Below, one piece after another: positions 1 to 5,941 of a stretch of DNA of 9,095 nucleotides (positions within the stretch are counted from its first letter, which is position 1; every line of letters starts with the position of its first letter). The position numbers were made by a program, and so were the translations under genes. The notes beneath the pieces are model-generated. The model was not told the DNA's origin. It searched no databases and saw only the letters and a list, made by a program, of their open reading frames with translations. Source of the DNA: Planctomycetaceae bacterium (lineage in GTDB: Bacteria > Planctomycetota > Planctomycetia > Pirellulales > UBA1268); contig CANGGC010000050.1 in the NCBI GenBank assembly GCA_947453125.1, positions 1 through 9,095 of the forward strand, given 5' to 3'.

Positions 1-957
1 GGGGGAGCGCTTCGAGCGCGGGGCGTAGCGAGGATGGTCGGGGCTCTGGATCCAGCCGTTGTCGGTGACGAAGACGACAAGCGTGTCGTCGGCAATCCCC
101 TTGGCATCGAGGAGGTCGAGGAGCTGGCCGACGGTGCGATCGAAGCGCTCGACATTCCCCCAGTAACGGGCGACATGAAGGCTCGGCGCGACGCCGGCGT
201 AGTGCTCGACGAGATCGGTGGGCGGATCGTGCGGATCGTGGGGGAGCATCGCGGCATACCAGACGAAAAACGGCGTTTCAGTCCCCCGGCACTCCTCGAT
301 GAAGGTCTCGATCGGCTCGAGGGTCTCCCGGCCGATCGCCAGGCCGTCATCGCCGTGGCGGTCGCCGCGGGTCATCCCAGCCGTGAATCCCCCGCGCGAA
401 AAATCCCCCTGCCACCACTTGCCGGTCTGAAGAGAGCGGTAGCCGTGCGCGGCAAGGAGCGCGGGAAGCGTCGGCCATTCGGCGAGATGCCGATTCATCG
501 CCTCGCGCCCCTCCTGGAAGAGACGCTTCCCCTCCGGCGAGTTCCATGCGAGTCGGTCGCTGCCGGGGGGATCGTTGCCGACAATCCGGTGCTCGTGGGG
601 AAAGCGGCCGGTGATCAGCGACGCCAGGCTCGGGCAACAAAGGCTCGAGGGGACATACCCGTGCCGGTAGAGAAGGCTTTCGCGCGCCAGCCGGTCGAGG
701 TGGGGCGTCCGCAGGTGGGGGTGCCCCATGAAGGCATAGTCGCCCCAGTGCTGGTCGTCGGAGATTATGAAAAGGACGTTCGGCCGGGCCCGGTCACCGG
801 GCGTACCGGCAGGGCCGGAACCATCCCCGTCGGCCGCCATGCCGCCGCGGCCCATCCCGAAAAGCAGGGCCAGGCAGGCCAAGAGCGGCGTGGCGACTCG
901 CGGCCTCGAGCACCGCCGCCGACCGGCAAACAACGTGTAGAACTTCGAAGAAGACAC
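1..957 (-). CDS. Secreted S1-family sulfatase, C-terminus beyond window edge
   Basis: The protein should hydrolyse sulfate esters, probably of sulfated polysaccharides, outside the cytoplasm. 319 residues are visible and the frame is open to the left edge. Family marks seen: NVLFIISDDQ at residues 60-69 (first metal-binding Asp pair), the formylglycine region SLCCPSLASLITG with candidate Cys107, PHDPHDPP at about 239-246, VTDNG at 297-301 (metal-binding Asp299-Asn300), and Lys316 in an APRSKRSP block. The active-site motif reads C-C-P-S-L where the textbook form is C-x-P-S-R; I recall CxPSL forms in some planctomycete sulfatases but cannot check this here. I chose the GTG at 957 because GGAG lies 7 nt upstream and it gives an Arg-rich n-region plus a hydrophobic core (PLLACLALLFGMG), i.e. 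a signal peptide. An in-frame ATG at 1035 would add 26 residues before the signal. Substrate cannot be told. Family call very secure; start fairly secure. Confidence 0.93.
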   Translation of the reverse strand, partial: MSSSKFYTLFAGRRRCSRPRVATPLLACLALLFGMGRGGMAADGDGSGPAGTPGDRARPNVLFIISDDQHWGDYAFMGHPHLRTPHLDRLARESLLYRHGYVPSSLCCPSLASLITGRFPHEHRIVGNDPPGSDRLAWNSPEGKRLFQEGREAMNRHLAEWPTLPALLAAHGYRSLQTGKWWQGDFSRGGFTAGMTRGDRHGDDGLAIGRETLEPIETFIEECRGTETPFFVWYAAMLPHDPHDPPTDLVEHYAGVAPSLHVARYWGNVERFDRTVGQLLDLLDAKGIADDTLVVFVTDNGWIQSPDHPRYAPRSKRSP

Positions 958-964
958 GGGCAGG

Positions 965-968
965 CTCC
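965..968 (-). promoter_or_regulatory. Ribosome binding site of the sulfatase gene (decides the GTG start)
   Basis: On the minus strand GGAG is followed by 7 nt and then GTG at 957. This spacing is close to ideal and favours the GTG start over the in-frame ATG at 1035. Confidence 0.6.
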
Positions 969-1126
969 ACCGAGCGAGGGGATGCAAAGCCGGCACCAAC
1001 GACCCATTTTCCCTCTCCCTCCGTATCGTACCCATGGCCGGGGCCCAGGCGCGATTTTGCCGGGCCGGGGAGAGTCCCACGCCTTGGTGCCATGTGCCGC
1101 GCGGGATATCCTCAGAGATCTCCCCT

Positions 1127-1161
1127 CCACGGGCGACGTCGGGGAGAAGCATCGCCCGTGG
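1127..1161. repeat. 10-bp perfect inverted repeat in the cyclophilin gene leader
   Basis: The arms CCACGGGCGA (1127-1136) and TCGCCCGTGG (1152-1161) are exact reverse complements around a 15-nt loop. One T-G wobble and two further C-G pairs would extend the stem to 1124-1136/1152-1164. It ends about 32 nt before the proposed start at 1196. No T-tract follows, so it is not an ordinary intrinsic terminator. It could be an mRNA leader hairpin or a protein-binding site; the sequence does not decide which. Confidence 0.6.
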
Positions 1162-1183
1162 GGGCTTCGAGGGCGAGCGACGC

Positions 1184-1188
1184 GGAGG
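1184..1188 (+). promoter_or_regulatory. Ribosome binding site of the cyclophilin gene (decides the start)
   Basis: GGAGG is 7 nt before the ATG at 1196 but only 1 nt before the in-frame ATG at 1190. The spacing picks 1196 as the start and argues against the further upstream in-frame ATG at 1034. Confidence 0.65.
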
Positions 1189-1195
1189 CATGGTG

Positions 1196-3157
1196 ATGCA
1201 CCGGGACACGAACGGGTGGCAGGAGCGACTGGGGCGCTGGTTCGGCCGCGTCCCCCGGGGGCGTCGGACCCGAGCAACTCACCCCCGGCGGGGTCTCGCC
1301 GCCGAGGCGCTCGAGTCGCGCCACATGATGGCGATTGTCGTCGCTGGGGCGCTTCCCGATCTGGTCTTCGCGCCGGGCAGCGCGATCGCCCCGATCGACA
1401 CCGCCGCGGAGTTTTCCGTCAGCGGTGTCATCGTTCAGGGCACGGTCGTCGGGATGGCGACGCAGGCAGGCGCCGGCAGCACGGTGCGAAACCTGTTTGT
1501 CGAGCTCTACGATCAGGCGATCTCCGGCCGATCGGCCGCGCCGATCTCGACGGCCAACTTCCTCTCCTACGTCAATTCAGGCGCCTACGACTCGTCGTTC
1601 TTCCACCGAGCGACCGACTTCGCCGGTGACGCCGGGCCGGCGAAGTTTCTTCAGGGGGGCGGTTTCACCGCTGACGCCCAGGGCTGGCATGTCGTCCCCA
1701 CCGGCAGCCCGATCAACCTCGAGTGGGCTGCCGATCGGCTCAACGCGAAGGGGACGATCTCGTACGCCCGGACGAGCGACCTGAACTCCGCCACGAGTGG
1801 CTTCTTCTTCAACGTCGTCGCCAACCCGTCGTTCGATGCCTCGGGCAACCAGTACGCCGCCTTCGGGCATGTCGTCGGCGACGGCCAGGCGATCCTCGAT
1901 TCCTACGCGGCCCTCCGCCGCGTCAACGCCATCGCCGTGACGCCCGCCTTCGCCACGCTGCCAGTGAGCACCGTCGACGGCATCTCCTATCAAAACCTCC
2001 CCGAGCGGCTCGTGAAGGTCCTCTCCGCAGACGTCGTCGCCTCCCCCGCTACGACCTTCGGCCTCACCGCCACGAGCTCCGCGCCGACGATCGCCTCGGT
2101 GGTCGTCGACGCCGCCGGCAAGCTCCAACTCGCCGTCGGGCAGACTCACGGCACCGCGACGATCACCGTCACCGGCACCGATCTCTCCGGGGCATCGATC
2201 CAGGACACGTTCACCGTCGCGGTGGGGATCCCGGGGATCGCCGTGTCCGATGGCGTCACCGCGATCACGAGCGCCCAGGCCCAGGCGGTGGCCCTCGGGG
2301 CAGCCGCGGTCGGCACCGTCGCCCCCTCGAAGACGTTCACGATCACCAATCCCGGCGACGCCCCCCTCGCGATCAACTCCGTCACGCTCCCGGCCGGTGT
2401 GAAGCTCGTGCAGGCCTCGCCGACGAGCATTCCCGCCGGTGGCTCGGCGAATCTTGTCGTCGCCCTCGACACGACGGCCGTCAGGGCCGTGAGCGGCTCG
2501 ATCGCCATTGCCTCGAGTGCCTCGGCCACCCCGTTCTCGATTCCCGTCGCGGGCGTCGTGTTCGGAAAACCGGATCTTCCGACGCGTGTGGTGTCGGCGT
2601 GGGGGAATGGCACGAAGATCATCCTGTCGTGGACGGCATCGGTCGACAACGGCAGCCCGGTGACGGCGTCGGCCGTCTACGCGTTGGAGGTTGGCACCAC
2701 GACGTGGACGAAGGTCGCCGACGTGCCGGGCACGGCAACGAGCACGGAGATCTTTGGCCTCGACATCACCAAGGCATTCGCCTTCAAGGTCGCCTCGAAG
2801 AATGCCGCCGGGTTCAGCAAGCTCTCGAACGACGGCGTGAAATATCTCATGGCCCCGATCACCCCGGCGGCGATCGTCGCCGCGGCGGCGGGCACGGGGA
2901 CGGCGAGCCTCACCTGGCAGCATGCCGTCCAGCCTGAGGACAAGATCACGAAGTCGTTCCGGCCACTGACCGGGTACGTTGTCTTCACCCGCGAAGTCGG
3001 CACGGTCGCTTGGACCCGCTACGCCGACATCCCGGTCGTCACGAGCACCTCGGTCACCGGCCTCGTGGCGGGGAAGAGCTACCAGTTCTCGCTCCGCGCC
3101 AAGAGCGATTCAGGGGGGAGCCTGAACTCGAAGCCGTCCAACAGCGTGACGGTCTGA
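1196..3157 (+). CDS. Secreted cyclophilin-type peptidyl-prolyl isomerase with Ig-like, HYDIN-like and two fibronectin III domains
   Basis: A 653-residue exported protein that should act in the envelope or outside the cell. Layout: Arg-rich N-terminus; planctomycete LEPR-XLL-type element at residues 34-46 (LAAEALESRHMMA) followed by a hydrophobic stretch; cyclophilin domain at about 96-242; Ig/cadherin-like domain at about 274-343; choice-of-anchor/HYDIN-like domain at about 346-456 (SKTFTITNPGDAPLAI); fibronectin III domains at about 459-551 and 556-653. In the cyclophilin domain NFLSYVNSGAY, FFHR (catalytic Arg138) and LQGGGF (152-157) are kept. The segment usually ending in SQFF reads SGFFFNV, so the active-site Gln is Gly202, and the drug-binding Trp region reads NQYAAFG. 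Isomerase activity may therefore be reduced, leaving a folding or binding role. The gene stands alone: divergent from the sulfatase and closed by a strong terminator. Start chosen by its GGAGG. Domain call secure; activity uncertain. Confidence 0.93.
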   Translation: MHRDTNGWQERLGRWFGRVPRGRRTRATHPRRGLAAEALESRHMMAIVVAGALPDLVFAPGSAIAPIDTAAEFSVSGVIVQGTVVGMATQAGAGSTVRNLFVELYDQAISGRSAAPISTANFLSYVNSGAYDSSFFHRATDFAGDAGPAKFLQGGGFTADAQGWHVVPTGSPINLEWAADRLNAKGTISYARTSDLNSATSGFFFNVVANPSFDASGNQYAAFGHVVGDGQAILDSYAALRRVNAIAVTPAFATLPVSTVDGISYQNLPERLVKVLSADVVASPATTFGLTATSSAPTIASVVVDAAGKLQLAVGQTHGTATITVTGTDLSGASIQDTFTVAVGIPGIAVSDGVTAITSAQAQAVALGAAAVGTVAPSKTFTITNPGDAPLAINSVTLPAGVKLVQASPTSIPAGGSANLVVALDTTAVRAVSGSIAIASSASATPFSIPVAGVVFGKPDLPTRVVSAWGNGTKIILSWTASVDNGSPVTASAVYALEVGTTTWTKVADVPGTATSTEIFGLDITKAFAFKVASKNAAGFSKLSNDGVKYLMAPITPAAIVAAAAGTGTASLTWQHAVQPEDKITKSFRPLTGYVVFTREVGTVAWTRYADIPVVTSTSVTGLVAGKSYQFSLRAKSDSGGSLNSKPSNSVTV

Positions 3158-3176
3158 GCCACACAGACGGCGCATG

Positions 3177-3219
3177 AAAACCCCCGCAGGCGCCATGGCG
3201 ACGCCTGCGGGGGTTTTTT
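3177..3219 (+). terminator. Strong intrinsic terminator, probably bidirectional
   Basis: A perfect 16-bp stem (arms 3177-3192 and 3202-3217, core CCCCCGCAGGCG) with a 9-nt loop is followed on the plus strand by a T6 run at 3214-3219. It starts 19 nt after the cyclophilin stop codon. Reading leftward the stem is followed by TTTT, a shorter T run, so it could also end transcription of the convergent PDZ gene, whose stop lies at 3261-3263. Confidence 0.92.
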
Positions 3220-3260
3220 GTGCCCGGGCCGCTGCCGGTATCGAGGTCAGCGCGGACGAT

Positions 3261-4472
3261 TCAGCGGCTGCCGCCGCCTGCGGCATCGCCGCCCGGCAGG
3301 ACCGGCAGTGGGGGAGCGAGCGGCGCGACCACCGCCTTCGGCCCGGCCGAGGCTTCGGCCTGCTCGACGCGGCTGCGCAGTTCGGCGGGGATCTTCTCCC
3401 GATCCTCTTGAGAGTCGAGCGGGCCGGTGTACTGCTGGGCGCCTGACTTGTCGAGGATCGTTACCGTCCGCTTGCCATTGGTCTCGCGGAGTTCGACGCG
3501 GCCGTCATCGTTGGCGACGATCGACACCGACTGGCTCTGCGAGTGGACGTTCGGATTCACGAGCACGATCCGCTGGTTGCGTTGGATCTGGTTTCGCTGG
3601 AGCTGGTTTTGGTCTCGCTGGAACTGGTCGGCCTGAGGCTGGAGGGGCGAGGCGTTCGGCGCGGGAGACTGTGGGATGACGGGCGCGTCGCCCCCTTGCG
3701 CCCGGGGCACGAATCCGTACACCGGGACGTTGTTGATGCTGCCCCCTTTCAATTCCATCTCTTGGAGGAGCTTGAGCACAGCCGGATCGAGTGGCTGGCC
3801 GGCAACGATCGCTGACTGGCCCCCGAGTGGGGTGAAATTCATGTTGACCCCCTCGACCTTGAACGTCGCCTGGGCGGCATGCTCGCCGACAGTGACCTCG
3901 ATCGGCAGCTCCTTGCCGCTCCGGAGCACCGTGAGCGTCGCCTTGTTGCCGGTCCCGGTGCGCTTGACGAGCGCCGAGAGCTGCACCGCCGCGCAGAGGA
4001 GCTGATCGTCGTACTTGGCGAGGATGTCATGGGCCTTGAGCCCCGCCTTCGCTGCCGGGCTGTCGGGGGAGACGACATCGACCGACAGGCCGACATCCTC
4101 AGTGAGATTCGTCTGCGCTCGCACCGCCTCGCCGAGCGGCGAGGTGACGACGCCGATGAAGGGGACCTTCTTGGCTTCGGCCCCGGGAGCATCTTTGGAT
4201 TCGGCGACAAAAAACCCCTGGCCATCGCCGACGAGGCGGATCGTGATCGCCTTCGCCTCGGCCGGTGCCCCGGTCGCATCGACCGTGTCATCCGTGACGA
4301 CGACGACCCGCGGCGGCTGCGAACCGGCATCGCCCGTGGCCTCGGCCGTCGCCGAGATGGTGATGTTGAGCGGCTTCCCTTCCACGACGATCGGTTCGTC
4401 GGCGCGGGTCAAAGGCGCGGCAGCCGACGCGACGGCCGTGAGGAGGAACAAGTTCGACCATTTCATGTTCAT
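3261..4472 (-). CDS. Exported PDZ-domain protein with Gln-rich linker
   Basis: A 403-residue protein with a Sec-type signal peptide (MNMKWSNLFLLTAVASAAA; cleavage near residue 18 or after TRA at 24), so probably periplasmic or at the cell surface. A PDZ domain lies at about 103-197: VPFIGVVTSPLG, then VSPDSPAAKAGLKAHDILAKYD, then LTVLRSGKELPIEVTVGE. PDZ domains usually bind C-terminal peptides or unfolded tails. No Ser-His-Asp protease domain or metalloprotease HExxH motif was seen, so it is not a DegP- or RseP-type protease. Residues 278-301 form a Gln-rich run with repeated QRNQ units, followed by a short conserved-looking part (RIVLVNPNV, then VSIVANDDGRVELRE) and a Pro/Ala/Gly-rich tail. 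Start supported by GGAG 9 nt upstream. It is last in an apparent operon after the sigma factor and membrane protein (86-bp gap). Its specific role is unknown. Confidence 0.9.
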   Translation of the reverse strand: MNMKWSNLFLLTAVASAAAPLTRADEPIVVEGKPLNITISATAEATGDAGSQPPRVVVVTDDTVDATGAPAEAKAITIRLVGDGQGFFVAESKDAPGAEAKKVPFIGVVTSPLGEAVRAQTNLTEDVGLSVDVVSPDSPAAKAGLKAHDILAKYDDQLLCAAVQLSALVKRTGTGNKATLTVLRSGKELPIEVTVGEHAAQATFKVEGVNMNFTPLGGQSAIVAGQPLDPAVLKLLQEMELKGGSINNVPVYGFVPRAQGGDAPVIPQSPAPNASPLQPQADQFQRDQNQLQRNQIQRNQRIVLVNPNVHSQSQSVSIVANDDGRVELRETNGKRTVTILDKSGAQQYTGPLDSQEDREKIPAELRSRVEQAEASAGPKAVVAPLAPPLPVLPGGDAAGGGSR

Positions 4473-4481
4473 GGAACAAGA

Positions 4482-4485
4482 CTCC
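4482..4485 (-). promoter_or_regulatory. Ribosome binding site of the PDZ gene
   Basis: GGAG on the minus strand stands 9 nt before the ATG at 4472 and 15 nt before the in-frame ATG at 4466, favouring the first. Confidence 0.5.
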
Positions 4486-4558
4486 GGAGGAAAACGGGGA
4501 TCGGGAAACGTGAATGCGGAAATCGGGTGAGCAGGCGATGGGGAAAGAGACAGGGAGG

Positions 4559-5176
4559 CTAGCGGAGGGCCACCGGGACGACGAAGACGTCTTCGCGGGG
4601 ACGGACGGGCCCATCGCCATCGGCCCCCGGAAAGCGTTCGAGCACCCAGTGCCGGATGACGCGGGCGGGAATCTGGCCGTCGATGAACTGCACGCCATCG
4701 TCCGACCAGGCGAGCGACTCCTCGGCGATCGGCTCCTGGATTGCGATCGCTTGCTCCTGGGCCGCGATCACCGGCGGCGCGGCCGCGGCAACGGCCGTCG
4801 GCGCAGCAGAGGAAGCGTCTGGTGCTTCAGGCCCGCGCGGCGCCACCTCGGCCTGATCGACGGCCACGGCAGGCCGATTCGTATCGGCCGGGAGAGGCCG
4901 CGGCTGAAGCAGGAAGGGCACCGCGGCCACGATCGCTCCCCCGGCTGCCCACAGCATCCGCTCGGCGAGCCACGTGAAGGTGCGCGGCGCGGGTGTCGGC
5001 GAGCGTGCCGACGACGTCGTCGCCGTGCCGAGCGTCGCCGAGAGATCGGTCGCGATCCGGTCGCGGAGCGGCAGGCTCGGCGCGGCAGGCCGCAGTCGGG
5101 CGAGGTCGAGGATCATCCCATCGGCGGCTTCCGGCCCCTGCTCCGCACGAGCGTCATCGTTTTCAAAGCGGTTCAC
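4559..5176 (-). CDS. Single-pass membrane protein in the anti-sigma position
   Basis: A 205-residue protein of no family I can name. It has a soluble acidic N-terminal part (about 1-70, NRFENDDARAEQGPEAADG then LPLRDRIATDL), one membrane segment at about 74-91 (MLWAAGGAIVAAVPFLL), a low-complexity Ala/Pro linker to about residue 150, and a C-terminal part at about 155-205 (LAWSDDGVQFIDG, then VRPREDVFVVPVALR) that looks folded. The start overlaps the end of the sigma gene by 14 bp and its GGAGG lies inside the sigma coding sequence, which suggests translational coupling. That position and the one-pass topology fit an anti-sigma factor or partner, but the zinc-binding HxxxCxxC motif of ZAS anti-sigmas is absent, so the role is inference only. 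An in-frame TTG at 5212 is a less likely start. Confidence 0.85.
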   Translation of the reverse strand: MNRFENDDARAEQGPEAADGMILDLARLRPAAPSLPLRDRIATDLSATLGTATTSSARSPTPAPRTFTWLAERMLWAAGGAIVAAVPFLLQPRPLPADTNRPAVAVDQAEVAPRGPEAPDASSAAPTAVAAAAPPVIAAQEQAIAIQEPIAEESLAWSDDGVQFIDGQIPARVIRHWVLERFPGADGDGPVRPREDVFVVPVALR

Positions 5177-5732
5177 GGCATCCCTCCGGTAGAAGTTTTT
5201 CAAGCGCCGCAAGGCCTCTGCGGCAGCGGGCGGCGACGGTGTTTTCGTTTTCCCCGAGCGCGCGGGCGATCTCCGGGAAGCTCAGCCCGCTCCACACCCG
5301 GAGCACGACCGCCTCGCGCTGCTGGATGGGAAGGTGCTCGAGCGCTCCCTGCACGGCGGCAGCCCGTTCCTGGGAGACGAGCGGATCGTCCTCCCACCAA
5401 TCGTTGCCGCTGCCATCGGCGACGCGGTCCTCGCGGGCCCGCCGCCGGGCATGACTCTTGAGCAGATCGAGGGCCTCCGAGCGCACCGCCGCGTAGAGGA
5501 GCGGCACGTCCGGGGTCTCCCCCGGTCGGCACCCGCGCCACACTTTTACGAACCCCCCCTGCACCGCATCCTCGGCGCTCGCCCGATCGGCGAACCACTG
5601 CCGGGCGTAGAGGAGAAGCCGGTCGGCGTGGGAGTCGTAGAGCGATTCCCAATCCGGGGCCTGCGCGCGCGACGATCGCCCGGCGGAAGCCTGGCAGGGG
5701 AAGCCGGAAGGTTCGGGGGGTTGGTCGCGCAT
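5163..5732 (-). CDS. ECF-family RNA polymerase sigma factor (sigma-70 family)
   Basis: A 189-residue protein, the usual size for a two-domain ECF sigma factor; it should direct RNA polymerase to a specific promoter set. Region 2 spans about 28-100 (WESLYDSHADRLLLYARQWF, ASAEDAVQGGFVKVWR, then LDLLKSHARRRARE). Region 4 spans about 122-180 (ALEHLPIQQREAVVLRVWSGLS, then the helix-turn-helix FPEIARALGENENTVAARCRRG). No region 3 domain lies between them, only an acidic linker (DGSGNDWWEDD). I chose the ATG at 5732: it leaves a short N-terminus before region 2, whereas the in-frame ATG at 5921 would add 63 residues with no family character. The binding site at 5732 is weak (GGCGGA). It is first of three leftward genes and divergent from the MoxR operon. 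Subgroup and target promoters are not recognised. Confidence 0.93.
   Translation of the reverse strand: MRDQPPEPSGFPCQASAGRSSRAQAPDWESLYDSHADRLLLYARQWFADRASAEDAVQGGFVKVWRGCRPGETPDVPLLYAAVRSEALDLLKSHARRRAREDRVADGSGNDWWEDDPLVSQERAAAVQGALEHLPIQQREAVVLRVWSGLSFPEIARALGENENTVAARCRRGLAALEKLLPEGCREPL
5182..5187 (-). promoter_or_regulatory. Ribosome binding site of the membrane protein gene, inside the sigma gene
   Basis: GGAGGG on the minus strand is 5 nt before the GTG at 5176 and sits within the last codons of the sigma gene. It selects the GTG as start and couples the two genes. Confidence 0.7.
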
Positions 5733-5941
5733 CTCGGTCCGCCGGCAGGATGGCTCGGGGTCAGGCACAGCCCCCGTGAAAGAGAGAACGCCGCCGGCAA
5801 CAGATTCCGTGCAGGTCTGCTTTCGGCCTGGCGTCTCCGGGAGGGGGTATTCTGCGCCCCGGGGGTTTGCACGGCCGCCCCGACACGGTTGTATTCTTCC
5901 ATCGTGCCGGCCCTTTTCCACGCCATCCCCCCGGTGAACCC
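5733..5941. promoter_or_regulatory. Divergent promoter region between the sigma factor and MoxR operons
   Basis: These 209 bp should drive both the leftward sigma operon and the rightward MoxR-Bat operon. On the plus strand TTGCAC (5867-5872), 17 nt, then TGTATT (5890-5895) is a possible but weak sigma-70-type promoter 47 nt before the MoxR start. GTATTCT occurs twice (5847-5853 and 5891-5897). A search of the minus strand for an ECF-type GGAAC/CGTC pair gave only GGAAT and CGTT with a 13-nt gap, shorter than usual, so self-regulation by the sigma factor is not shown. Confidence 0.4.

Larger units (their letters stand above)
958..1195. promoter_or_regulatory. Divergent intergenic region between sulfatase and cyclophilin genes
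   Basis: These 238 bp separate two divergent starts, so promoters for both genes should lie here. No convincing -35/-10 pair could be picked on either strand. The clearest structure is the inverted repeat at 1127-1161, described separately. Open frames crossing the region on both strands show no family features and are taken as GC-driven noise. Confidence 0.5.

Noticed and set aside
1034..1195. Upstream extension of the cyclophilin gene to the ATG at 1034
   Set aside because: No ribosome binding site fits, the added 54 residues have no family features, and GGAGG is correctly spaced only for 1196.
34..1629. Plus-strand open frame of 531 codons covering the sulfatase region
   Set aside because: It is antisense to an unmistakable sulfatase, rich in Arg/Gly/Pro/Ala and without family motifs; the real gene is on the minus strand.
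1577..2923. Minus-strand open frame of 448 codons opposite the cyclophilin gene
   Set aside because: Arg/Asp/Gly-rich low-complexity translation typical of the antisense of a GC-rich gene; no domain.
1723..2937. Plus-strand open frame of 404 codons inside the cyclophilin gene
   Set aside because: Out-of-frame shadow, extremely Arg-rich, with no recognisable domain.
4473..4558. Terminator or separate promoter between the membrane protein and PDZ genes
   Set aside because: No stem with a T-tract and no convincing promoter pair was seen in the 86 bp, so the genes are treated as one operon.
5782..5803. ECF-type promoter (GGAAT...CGTT on the minus strand) before the sigma gene
   Set aside because: The 13-nt gap is shorter than the usual spacing and both boxes are imperfect, so autoregulation cannot be claimed.
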